From AC-52 sp044870295 (GTDB taxonomy: Bacteria > Actinomycetota > UBA4738), in NCBI GenBank assembly GCA_044870295.1, contig JBIOYQ010000009.1:1-15705 (forward strand): a stretch of DNA of 15,705 bases, given 5' to 3'. The position numbers and the translations under genes were made by a program. How positions within the stretch are numbered: the first letter of the stretch is position 1; each line of letters begins with the position of its first letter. The notes under the pieces are model-generated. The model was not told where the DNA came from and did no database searches. It was given only the letters and a program-made list of their open reading frames with translations. Shown one piece after another: positions 1 through 6,505 of the stretch.

Positions 1-948
1 CGCCGGGTTGGCCGCTGCCGTGCCCGACGGCGCGATGGAGAGCCCACCCAGCGCCAGGACCTCACCGGGATCTCGTTCCTCGATGACGATCTCGCCGCCG
101 CCCGCCAACGCGAGGTCGATCGAGGAGAACGGCGCCGCGACGTAGAACGGAAGGTCGTGGTGCCGGGCCAGCACCGCCAGCTGATACGTCCCCACCTTGT
201 TCGCCACGTCCCCGTTGGCTGCGATCCGGTCCGCTCCCACGACGACGGCGTCCACCAGGCCTCGGCTCATCAGCGAACCCGCCGCGGTGTCGGCGACCAA
301 CGTCATGGGGACCTCCGCGCGACGCAGCTCCCAGGCGGTGAGTCGGGCGCCCTGGAGCACGGGGCGTGTCTCGTCCACCCAGACATGCAGTCGCTTCCCT
401 GAGCGAACGGCCGCCACGATCATGCCTTGGGCCGTTCCCCACCCCCCGGCGGCGAGCGCCCCCGTGTTGCAATGCGTGAGCACGTTGCCCTGGTTCGGCA
501 GCAGTTCGGCGCCGAGCACACCGATGGCCCGACACGATGCCTCGTCCTCGGCGGCGATGGCGACCGCCTCATCGACGGCCCGCGATCGGATCCGCGCGCC
601 AGCGGGGTCTCCCTCGGCGGCCGCCCGCGCCGTCGCCAGGACGCGTCGGACCGCCCAGCCGATGTTCGCGGCGGTGGGTCTACTGGCCACCAGCAGGTCC
701 GCTGCACGGTCGAGGTCAGCGAGGATCTGGTCCGCTCCCTCCGTCGCGCGCAGAGCCGCCAGTCCCATCCCGTACCCGGCGGCGACCCCCAGCAACGGCG
801 CACCTCGGATGGCGAGGCGGCGGATGGCCGCGGCGACGTCATCGACGGTGAGCGCCTCCACCACGACCTCGTCCGCCGGCAGCCTGGACTGGTCGAGGAT
901 CCGGAGCGACGACCCCGTCCATTCCACCGCCCGAACCGGGTCAGCCAT
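1..948 (-). CDS. mtnA: S-methyl-5-thioribose-1-phosphate isomerase (3' end beyond window)
   Basis: The product isomerises 5-methylthioribose-1-phosphate to methylthioribulose-1-phosphate in methionine salvage; relatives also accept 5-deoxyribose-1-phosphate. I translated this frame by hand: ATG at 948-946 opens MADPVRAVEWTG and stays open for 316 codons to the window edge. The family's catalytic Cys lies at residue 160 (LTHCNTGALAAGG) and the catalytic Asp at residue 240 (VVGADRIAANGDVANKVGTY), the numbering of the B. subtilis enzyme. IRGAPLLGVAAGYGM (48-62) and RPTAANIGWAV (90-100) are also family signatures. Translation ends in IAPSGTAAANPA, so only about 20-30 C-terminal residues should be missing. 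A GAGGGG ribosome binding site lies 9 nt before the ATG, inside the aldolase gene. The ATG overlaps the aldolase stop by 8 bp, so the two are probably translationally coupled. An eIF2B-like paralogue is unlikely given both catalytic residues. Confidence 0.95.
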   Translation of the reverse strand, partial: MADPVRAVEWTGSSLRILDQSRLPADEVVVEALTVDDVAAAIRRLAIRGAPLLGVAAGYGMGLAALRATEGADQILADLDRAADLLVASRPTAANIGWAVRRVLATARAAAEGDPAGARIRSRAVDEAVAIAAEDEASCRAIGVLGAELLPNQGNVLTHCNTGALAAGGWGTAQGMIVAAVRSGKRLHVWVDETRPVLQGARLTAWELRRAEVPMTLVADTAAGSLMSRGLVDAVVVGADRIAANGDVANKVGTYQLAVLARHHDLPFYVAAPFSSIDLALAGGGEIVIEERDPGEVLALGGLSIAPSGTAAANPA

Positions 949-1357
949 CGACGGCCGCCCCTCGCGCTCGGGCCACGATGGTCTCCGCCGCATCCGCCAG
1001 GGTTGCCGCGAACGCGTAGTCGCCGTGAGCCCCCGGCCCGCCGGCCTCCGGGAGCACGCCCGGCGGATGTGCGTGGGCGACCGCGCCCGGGCCGTGCCGC
1101 CGGTACAGCTCGCGGTGGAACTCGAGGTCGCTGGAGGCCTCCGGAAGGTCGCCCTCGAGCGGACCCTTCACCACGTCCGACGGCGACAGCCGGACCAGCG
1201 CGGCTCCAGTCCTGGTGATCCTCAGGACCTCCCCGTCATAGGTGGACAGGTTGCCCTCGGCGTCCTTCACCAGCCCCAGGGAGAACAGCGTCCTGCCGGC
1301 CGACCGGAAGTGGTCCAGGCCGGCCTGGGACGAGGCGCGGGCCGATGGGCCGGGCAC
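941..1357 (-). CDS. Minimal class II aldolase/adducin-family protein (138 aa)
   Basis: This is a homologue of the zinc-dependent class II aldolase / epimerase / MtnB dehydratase superfamily. Visible motifs in order are EGNLS (34-38), ITRTG (47-51), LSPSDVV (57-63), SSDLEFH (75-81) and HAH (95-97), the first two zinc histidines. An AHG (110-112) then a TL..A stretch (119-123) aligns with the third zinc histidine region. Family members usually have about 200-220 residues; here some 50-60 residues between HAH and HG are missing although the frame stays open. The position of the FucA catalytic Glu holds Asp77, as in L-ribulose-5-phosphate 4-epimerases. The GTG start (1357-1355) directly follows the ahcY TAA in the same frame, and the stop overlaps mtnA by 8 bp. 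Position before mtnA suggests a role on methylthio- or deoxy-ribulose-1-phosphate. Whether this short form is active is unknown. Confidence 0.8.
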   Translation of the reverse strand: MPGPSARASSQAGLDHFRSAGRTLFSLGLVKDAEGNLSTYDGEVLRITRTGAALVRLSPSDVVKGPLEGDLPEASSDLEFHRELYRRHGPGAVAHAHPPGVLPEAGGPGAHGDYAFAATLADAAETIVARARGAAVDG

Positions 1358-2611
1358 TTACGTGCCGTGCTCCCAGGACGAGAGGTAGGCGGCCTGCTCG
1401 TCGGTGAGCTGGTCGATCTCCATCCCCCTGGCGGCCAGCTTCAGCCTGGCCACCTCGCGATCGATCTCCGCCGGAACGCCGTAGACCTGTGGCTGGAGTT
1501 CCTTGGCCTGCACGATCCACTCCACCGCCAGGGCCTGGTTCGCGAACGACATGTCCATGACCGCCGCGGGATGGCCCTCGGCGGCGGCCAGGTTGATGAG
1601 CCGCCCCTCGCCCAGGAGGTTGAGCCGCCGCCCGTCCGGCAGGCGGTACTCGTCGACGAACTCGCGGATCCGCCGAACGCTCGTAGCCATGTCGGCCAGA
1701 CCGACCTTGTCGATCTCCACGTCGAAGTGGCCCGAGTTGGCCAGCACCGCCCCGTCCTTCATCACGTCGAAGTGCTCGCGGCGGAGCACCGAGGTGTCCC
1801 CGGTCACCGTCACGAACACGTCACCGACGCGGGCGGCCTCCCGCAGCGGCATCGCCTCGAACCCCTCCATCACGGCCTCGAGGGCCCGCAGCGGATCGAC
1901 CTCGATGACGATGACACGGGCTCCCAGCCCCCGCGCGCGCGAAGCCACGCCCTTGCCGCACTGGCCGTAGCCGCAGATCACGACCGTTCGTCCGGCCAGC
2001 AGGCGGTTCGTGGCGCGGATGATGCCGTCGATGGTGGACTGGCCCGTGCCGAACCGGTTGTCGAACAGGTGCTTCGTGTCCGCGTCGTTGACCGCCACGA
2101 TCGGATAGGCGAGCACACCGTCGGCGTGCATGGCGCGCAGGCGGATCACGCCCGTGGTGGTTTCCTCCGTCCCCCCGATCAGCTCGGAGAGCTGGTCCCG
2201 GCGCTCCTTGTGCAAGGTGGCCACCAGGTCCATCCCATCGTCCATGGTGATCTGCGGGCGCGTATCGAGCACCGCGTTGATGTGACGGTAGTAGGTCTCG
2301 TTGACCTCGCCCTTGATGGCGAACACGTCGATCCCCTCGAACTCGCACAGGGCCGCCGCGGCGTCGTCCTGGGTGGACAGCGGGTTGGACGCGCACAGCG
2401 CCACCTCGGCCCCACCTGCCACCAGGGTCCGCATCAGGTTGGCGGTCTCGGTGGTCACGTGCAGGCACGCGCCGATCCTGACGCCGGTCAGCGGCTTCTC
2501 CTTCTCGAAACGGTCACGGATCTGCGCGAGCACGCGCATCTCCTGGTCCGCCCACTCGATCCGGGCCCCGCCCTTCTCGGCCAGGCCCAGGTCCTTGACG
2601 TCACAGTCCAT
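1358..2611 (-). CDS. ahcY: Adenosylhomocysteinase, short archaeal/Thermotoga type
   Basis: This NAD-dependent cytosolic enzyme hydrolyses S-adenosylhomocysteine to homocysteine and adenosine (S-inosylhomocysteine in some archaeal relatives). With the ATG at 2611 it has 417 residues: HVTTETANL (51-59), STQDDAAAA (79-87), TEETTTG (148-154), then NDADTKHLFDNRFGTGQST (175-193) with the catalytic Lys180 and Asp184, and the NAD loop ICGYGQCGKG (212-221). The usual Cys after FDN.YG is Thr, and the C-terminal K..YRY tail of the classical bacterial/eukaryotic enzyme is absent; the chain ends in YLSSWEHGT. Both traits are typical of the short archaeal/Thermotoga subgroup. A GTG at 2629 is possible, but GAGGAGG four bases before the 2611 ATG decides for the shorter form; the upstream codons simply read through that site. 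The upstream PNP gene ends at 2626, 14 bp away. Confidence 0.95.
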   Translation of the reverse strand: MDCDVKDLGLAEKGGARIEWADQEMRVLAQIRDRFEKEKPLTGVRIGACLHVTTETANLMRTLVAGGAEVALCASNPLSTQDDAAAALCEFEGIDVFAIKGEVNETYYRHINAVLDTRPQITMDDGMDLVATLHKERRDQLSELIGGTEETTTGVIRLRAMHADGVLAYPIVAVNDADTKHLFDNRFGTGQSTIDGIIRATNRLLAGRTVVICGYGQCGKGVASRARGLGARVIVIEVDPLRALEAVMEGFEAMPLREAARVGDVFVTVTGDTSVLRREHFDVMKDGAVLANSGHFDVEIDKVGLADMATSVRRIREFVDEYRLPDGRRLNLLGEGRLINLAAAEGHPAAVMDMSFANQALAVEWIVQAKELQPQVYGVPAEIDREVARLKLAARGMEIDQLTDEQAAYLSSWEHGT

Positions 2612-2625
2612 CGATCCTCCTCGGC

Positions 2626-3480
2626 TCACTCAGCGATCTCGGACAGGATGGCCTCCAGGACGCCGCGCAGCCCCATGGCCGCTTCACGCGCCCCGTCCAG
2701 GACATCTTCGTGGGTCGACGGCGTGCCGGCCACGTTCGTGATGCACGAGACGCCGACCACCCGCATCCCCAGGGCGACCGCGGCGACGGCCTCGGGGACC
2801 GTGGACATGCCGACGGCGTCGGCCCCGATGCGCCGCAGGAACTCGGTCTCTGCCGGGGTCTCGTAGGAAGGACCCGGCAGGGCAGCGTAGACGCCCCGGG
2901 CCGCCGTGGTCCCCTGCGCCCGTGCCGCGGCGAAGCCCACCTCCAGCAGCCGCCGGTCGTACACGGCGGAGAGGTCGACGAAGGCCGGCATGCCGTCAGG
3001 GTACCGCCAGGCAGAAAGGGGGTTCACCCCCAGCAGGTTGATGTGGTCCTCGATGAGCATGAGCTGCCCCCGCCGGAGGGTCGGGTACAGGCCCCCGGCG
3101 GCGTTGGTCAGCACGACGGTGGAGGCACCCAGCTCGGCCGCCAGCCTCGGGATCAGCGTGGTGGATCCGATCCCGTACCCCTCGTAGAAATGCACGCGGC
3201 CGAAGAACACCGCCGTCGGAACGCCCCGCAGCGTCCCGAGGACGAGTCGGCCGGCGTGCCCCGGGACACTCGCGGGAGGGAAGCCCGGCAGCGTCTCGAA
3301 GGAGAGCTCGCGCTCGGGATCGAGGTCGGGGTCGACGGCTTCGCGCAGGCCCGAGCCGATGATCACCGCGACCTCGGGGCGGAGCGAGGAACGCTCCTTG
3401 ATGAGCGCGACGCCCTCGGCCGTGAAGGAGTCGGCTGGATGAGGCAGGGACGCGTGGTCGATGGCCGGCTGCTCGCTCAA
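2626..3480 (-). CDS. Purine nucleoside phosphorylase, trimeric family I
   Basis: The product phosphorolyses purine nucleosides to free base and (deoxy)ribose-1-phosphate. Of its 284 residues, the recognisable parts are IIGSGL (40-45, phosphate loop), GRVHFYEG (94-101), LTNAAGG (124-130), PGPSYETPAE (202-211, Glu207 matching the purine-binding Glu201 of human PNP), GMSTVPE (224-230) and ITN (247-249). Asn249 corresponds to human PNP Asn243, which favours 6-oxopurines (inosine, guanosine, or deaminated 5'-modified nucleosides), whereas MTA phosphorylases carry Asp. The start is TTG at 3480-3478, overlapping the upstream isomerase stop as TTGA, which indicates coupling. No strong ribosome binding site is visible. 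Placement with ahcY, an aldolase and mtnA suggests it removes the nucleoside product of AhcY or feeds 5-modified ribose-1-phosphates to MtnA. A methylthioinosine/MTA phosphorylase activity remains possible. Confidence 0.9.
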   Translation of the reverse strand: MSEQPAIDHASLPHPADSFTAEGVALIKERSSLRPEVAVIIGSGLREAVDPDLDPERELSFETLPGFPPASVPGHAGRLVLGTLRGVPTAVFFGRVHFYEGYGIGSTTLIPRLAAELGASTVVLTNAAGGLYPTLRRGQLMLIEDHINLLGVNPLSAWRYPDGMPAFVDLSAVYDRRLLEVGFAAARAQGTTAARGVYAALPGPSYETPAETEFLRRIGADAVGMSTVPEAVAAVALGMRVVGVSCITNVAGTPSTHEDVLDGAREAAMGLRGVLEAILSEIAE

Positions 3481-4541
3481 GGGGCGAGCCTGGCCTTCAG
3501 TCCCGTCAGGATGGGAACGGGCGTCGGGTCCACGCCTCGGAGGATCCCGAGATACACGCTGGCGAAGTCCCCGAGCAGGATGGTCCCGAACAGGCGCTCG
3601 AACGAACCCGTCCCCGGAACGCGCACCTGACGGACCGCGACGCCGGAGCCCATCACCAGCTCCACCGTGGCATCGATCCTGGCCGCCAGGGCAGCGCTCT
3701 CGCCGTCGTGGCGCAGCGCCACGACGGCGAACCCCTCACCCATCCCGGGGCCCCACCCTTCGACCTCGTTGTGATCGAGCTCTGGGAACACGGCGCTGAA
3801 CGCCGGCTGCTTCGCGTTCTCGTTGATCTGGTTCTTGAACCTGAGGGCGGCCGCCTCCAGCAGCCCCTCCGACCCCCAGATCACCGGGGTCCGTCCCAGC
3901 AACCATCCGGCGACCGCCTTGGCCTCGTTCGCCGTGGCGGGAACCTCCGGGGACCACGCCTGCGCGAGGTCGCTCAGTCGGCTGCCCCCGGCCTCGACGT
4001 CGTCCTCCGCGCCCACTGACCACTGGCGGTCGAGCCAGCCGATGAGGGCGCCGCACAGGTATCCCAAAGCCGCGCGCGGCATCGCGACGTCGCTCGGGAC
4101 CGCGAGATGGACCCCGCCGGCGGCCGCGGCCCGTTCCTGCAAGGCGCCGCCGCCGCTGACCGTCACCAGGGGGGCGCCGCGCCGGACCGCCGCGTCGTAA
4201 CACGACAACGTCTCCCTGGTGTTGCCGGAGTAGGACACCGCGATCACCAGCGTTCGGGGCCCGCAGAACGCCGGAAGGGTCTCCGCCTTCGACACCAGGA
4301 TCGGGACCGGCAGCCTGCCGCCGAGGAGGGACCGGGCCACGTCCCCGGCGATCCCCGATCCGCCGACCCCACAGATCAGGATGGTGGTCACGTCCGCGGA
4401 GACCGGGTCGCCTCCGCCGCGTCCGACCTCGACGCCGCGCCGAACCTGGGCTCCCAGCCGAGCCACCGCCCCGAGCATGCCGTTCGGATCAGCCGCGGCC
4501 ACCGCCCCCGCGTCGTCCAGCGACGCTCGATCCACCATCAT
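3477..4541 (-). CDS. SIS-domain bifunctional phosphoglucose/phosphomannose isomerase
   Basis: Its likely job is to interconvert fructose-6-phosphate with glucose-6-phosphate and mannose-6-phosphate. The protein has 354 residues with two sugar-isomerase halves. GVGGSGIAGD (58-67) and SYSGNTRET (103-111) mark the first phosphate-binding lobe. RFKNQINENAKQ (234-245) and PELDHNEVEGW (253-263) carry the conserved Glu/His region of the archaeal PGI/PMI family, and GVDPTPV near the C-terminus is also diagnostic. The start is an ATG pair at 4541. It sits 31 bp after the Trm112-like gene and overlaps the PNP start. Mycobacteria and Streptomyces have an SIS gene next to manB in the same place, usually with a separate manA; none is seen here, so this protein may provide the mannose-6-phosphate for ManB. 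Substrate specificity is inferred from the family. Confidence 0.88.
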   Translation of the reverse strand: MMVDRASLDDAGAVAAADPNGMLGAVARLGAQVRRGVEVGRGGGDPVSADVTTILICGVGGSGIAGDVARSLLGGRLPVPILVSKAETLPAFCGPRTLVIAVSYSGNTRETLSCYDAAVRRGAPLVTVSGGGALQERAAAAGGVHLAVPSDVAMPRAALGYLCGALIGWLDRQWSVGAEDDVEAGGSRLSDLAQAWSPEVPATANEAKAVAGWLLGRTPVIWGSEGLLEAAALRFKNQINENAKQPAFSAVFPELDHNEVEGWGPGMGEGFAVVALRHDGESAALAARIDATVELVMGSGVAVRQVRVPGTGSFERLFGTILLGDFASVYLGILRGVDPTPVPILTGLKARLAP

Positions 4542-4572
4542 GGACCGGCGGTCCCCCTCGCCAGGCTCGTCC

Positions 4573-4755
4573 TCACGAGGTTCCGCCGGGCCGTTCGGCC
4601 TGGTCGATCAACATGACGGGGACGTCGTCCCGGACCGGATAGCGAAGCCCGCACTTGGTGCAGACCAGCTCTTCCACCGGATCGGTGCGGTAGTCCAGCT
4701 CCCCGTGGCAGCTCGGGCACACCAGGATCTCCAGCAGCTCCTTGTCGAGCGGCAT
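4573..4755 (-). CDS. Trm112-like zinc protein (60 aa)
   Basis: This is a 60-residue Trm112/UPF0434 family protein. Four cysteines at 13, 16, 32 and 35 (LVCPSCHGEL and VCTKCGLRYP) form a zinc knuckle, and the C-terminus DDVPVMLIDQA is the standard family ending. The start at 4755 is decided by GAGGAGG six bases upstream of the ATG; a longer reading up to 4914 would run into manB coding sequence in another frame. Trm112 proteins act in eukaryotes and archaea as activators and stabilisers of SAM-dependent methyltransferases; the partner in actinobacteria is not established. Its position between manB and the SIS isomerase is the common actinobacterial arrangement as I recall it. Being in an operon that recycles SAH is compatible with a methyltransferase partner, but that is inference. 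Confidence 0.9.
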   Translation of the reverse strand: MPLDKELLEILVCPSCHGELDYRTDPVEELVCTKCGLRYPVRDDVPVMLIDQAERPGGTS

Positions 4756-4783
4756 CGTTCGCCTCCTCAGGTCACGGTGGGCC

Positions 4784-6133
4784 TCAGGCCTCGCCGCGGA
4801 TGACCGCGAGCACCTGGGCCGTCTTCTCTTCGAGCAATTCAGGCGTGCGGGCTTCCACGTTGACCCGAAGCAACGGCTCGGTGTTGGAAGGCCGCACGTT
4901 GAACCACCAGTCATCCCATTCCACGGTCAGGCCGTCCAGCCGGTCCTGCCGGCCGTCCGCGAAGGCCCCAGCCAGCTCCTCGATGGCAGCCACCTTGTCC
5001 TCGACCTCCAGGTTGATCTCGCCCGACTGGGAGTACCGGCGCAGCGGAGCCAGCAGCTCGGACAACGGCTTGCCGGCTTTCGACATCTGATCCATCACCA
5101 CCATGGAGGCGACCAGTCCGGAGTCCGCGTTGTAGTGGTCGCGGAAGTAGTAGTGGCCCGAATGCTCTCCCCCGAACACCGCGCCCGTCTCGGCCATGAC
5201 CTTCTTGATGAAGGAGTGGCCGACCCGGGTCCGCACCGGCGTGCCGCCGTGTTCGCGGATCACTTCGGGAACCATCCTCGAACAGATCAGGTTGTGCAGG
5301 ATGGTGGCTCCCGGGTAGCGCTCGAGCATGCCGATCGCCACCAGCGCCGTGACCATCGAGCCGTTCACGCCCTCGGCATGTTCGTCGACCAGGAACACGC
5401 GGTCGGCATCTCCGTCGAACGCCAGGCCGAGATCGGCCCCGTGCTCGGTGACGGCGCGCTTCACGTCGACCTGATTCTGCGGCTGGATCGGGTCCGCCGG
5501 ATGGTTGGGAAAGGTCCCATCCAGCTCCATGTACAGCGGCACCAGCTTGCACGGCAGCCGTTCGAACAACGGGGGGACCACCAGCCCGGCCATCCCGTTG
5601 GCGGCGTCGGCGGCCACGACCAGCGGCGCGAACGACTGGACCTTGCCGAAGGACAGCACGTGCTCCAGATAGTCCTCGAGCAGGTCCCTGGCCTCCAGCC
5701 CTCCCCTGGATGCTCCCGCCGGCCCCTGTTCGGTGGCTTCGGCCAGGCGGCGAACGTCGGCCAACCCCGTGTCCTCCCCCACCGGCGCGGCCGCCGCGAG
5801 GCAGAGCTTCACGCCGTTGTACTCGGGAGGGTTGTGGCTGGCGGTGAACATGGCGCCCGGCGACGACAGGCGCCCGGAGGCGAAGTACACCATGTCGGTG
5901 GTGGCCAGTCCGAGATCCATCACGGTGGTCCCGGTATCACGCGCTCCGTCCGCGAACCGGCCGGCCAGGCCGGGCGATGACGGACGGCAGTCCTTGCCCA
6001 GGACCATCCTCTCGGCTCCGGACCAGGACGCGAAGGCCTTGCCGATGCGGTAGGCCGCGTCCTCGTCGAGCTGGGAGGGATAGACACCCCGGACGTCGTA
6101 CGCCTTGAAGATGGAACCGAGGTCGCCCGACAT
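4784..6133 (-). CDS. manB: Phosphomannomutase/phosphoglucomutase
   Basis: This enzyme converts mannose-6-phosphate to mannose-1-phosphate (and/or glucose-6-phosphate to glucose-1-phosphate), the precursor of GDP-mannose for mannolipids and glycans. The 449 residues match the full-length alpha-D-phosphohexomutase family. KAYDVRG (10-16) opens domain 1, and TASHNPPEYNGVK (97-109) holds the phosphoserine Ser99. FDGDADR (239-245) is the magnesium loop, GGEHSGH (321-327) the sugar-specificity loop and RPSNTEP (414-420) the phosphate-binding loop. The start is ATG 6133. No Shine-Dalgarno is present, but TAGAAT ends seven bases before the ATG, so a leaderless transcript is likely. A strong hairpin just upstream separates it from the zinc-ribbon gene, making manB the probable first gene of the operon running to mtnA. 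Orthologues in mycobacteria are named manB or pmmA. Confidence 0.94.
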   Translation of the reverse strand: MSGDLGSIFKAYDVRGVYPSQLDEDAAYRIGKAFASWSGAERMVLGKDCRPSSPGLAGRFADGARDTGTTVMDLGLATTDMVYFASGRLSSPGAMFTASHNPPEYNGVKLCLAAAAPVGEDTGLADVRRLAEATEQGPAGASRGGLEARDLLEDYLEHVLSFGKVQSFAPLVVAADAANGMAGLVVPPLFERLPCKLVPLYMELDGTFPNHPADPIQPQNQVDVKRAVTEHGADLGLAFDGDADRVFLVDEHAEGVNGSMVTALVAIGMLERYPGATILHNLICSRMVPEVIREHGGTPVRTRVGHSFIKKVMAETGAVFGGEHSGHYYFRDHYNADSGLVASMVVMDQMSKAGKPLSELLAPLRRYSQSGEINLEVEDKVAAIEELAGAFADGRQDRLDGLTVEWDDWWFNVRPSNTEPLLRVNVEARTPELLEEKTAQVLAVIRGEA

Positions 6134-6140
6134 GCGGGCG

Positions 6141-6146
6141 ATTCTA
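6141..6146 (-). promoter_or_regulatory. Leaderless-type -10 element of manB
   Basis: Reading the minus strand, TAGAAT (five of six matches to TATAAT) is followed by seven bases and then the manB ATG. That spacing would place the transcription start at or next to the A of the start codon, the classic actinobacterial leaderless arrangement. The absence of any Shine-Dalgarno before manB agrees. I see no good -35 hexamer. The transcription start is inferred. Confidence 0.6.
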
Positions 6147-6171
6147 TCCGACCACCCTCAGGGCCCCTCCC

Positions 6172-6198
6172 TCATCCGCGCCGAGGCGGCGCGGATGA
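6172..6198 (-). terminator. Strong GC hairpin after the zinc-ribbon gene
   Basis: There is a perfect 11-bp inverted repeat, TCATCCGCGCC at 6172-6182 and GGCGCGGATGA at 6188-6198, with loop GAGGC. It starts one base after the TAG of the zinc-ribbon gene and lies before the manB promoter. There is no U-tract, which is common for actinobacterial terminators. It may end the upstream transcript so that manB is controlled separately. Confidence 0.6.
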
Positions 6199-6199
6199 C

Positions 6200-6394
6200 C
6201 TATCGGGTGGAGACCATCGAGAGGACGGAGCCCAGGGCGATGTTCTCACCTTCACGCTGCCATCCCTTCCACTCGCAGACCGGGCAGGAGGTGAAGGAGA
6301 GGAGCGATCCGCCGACCGTCATCGTAACCCTGAGCGTTTCCTGCGACCCGCAGGAGGGGCATGAGTTCCGGGCGATGGGCGCCATGACTCCCAT
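6200..6394 (-). CDS. Small zinc-ribbon protein, function unknown (64 aa)
   Basis: A small cytosolic protein with two Cys pairs at 12/15 and 37/40 (SCPSCGSQ and SCPVCEWKGW) separated by a short beta-rich stretch, a classic zinc ribbon. It ends in REGENIALGSVLSMV, suggesting a short C-terminal helix. I do not recognise a named function; small Cys-rich proteins often sit beside manB in this actinobacterial neighbourhood (DUF3499-type and others), but this sequence does not look like DUF3499. The start is uncertain: ATG 6394 is chosen, ATG 6385 (three codons later) is possible, and the 90-residue reading from 6472 begins inside a hairpin and its extra residues look non-conserved. It is flanked by hairpins on both sides, so it may be transcribed alone. 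DNA or RNA binding is possible but unsupported. Confidence 0.7.
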   Translation of the reverse strand: MGVMAPIARNSCPSCGSQETLRVTMTVGGSLLSFTSCPVCEWKGWQREGENIALGSVLSMVSTR

Positions 6395-6468
6395 GTCATC
6401 GGCGTAACCACCCGCGGTCCTGGATAGTCCCCCGGCACGAATTTCTGACGCCGACCTCAGGCGATGGT

Positions 6469-6491
6469 CCATCCCCCAATCGGGGGGATGG
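6469..6491 (-). terminator. Hairpin downstream of the L,D-transpeptidase gene
   Basis: A perfect 9-bp stem, CCATCCCCC at 6469-6477 and GGGGGATGG at 6483-6491, has a 5-base loop. It lies 15 bp past the stop of the L,D-transpeptidase gene. No U-tract follows on the minus strand. Position and stability suggest a terminator or 3'-end stabiliser. Confidence 0.5.
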
Positions 6492-6505
6492 GGGAGGTCC
6501 CTGGT

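Noticed and set aside
941..1357. Frameshift as the cause of the short aldolase
   Set aside because: The conserved C-terminal HG motif continues in the same frame, so an internal deletion fits better; I see no missing segment in other frames before mtnA begins.
197..2866. Plus-strand open frame of 889 residues across mtnA, the aldolase and ahcY
   Set aside because: It is antisense to three clearly recognised genes; composition is Arg/Pro/Ala-rich with no domain, as expected for a shadow frame in high-GC coding DNA.
4756..4914. N-terminal extension of the Trm112-like protein to 113 residues
   Set aside because: The extra part is antisense-free but overlaps manB codons in another frame, is Arg/Ser-rich without similarity, and a strong ribosome binding site marks the 4755 start.
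6395..6472. N-terminal extension of the zinc-ribbon protein to 90 residues
   Set aside because: The start would lie inside the hairpin behind the L,D-transpeptidase gene and has no ribosome binding site.
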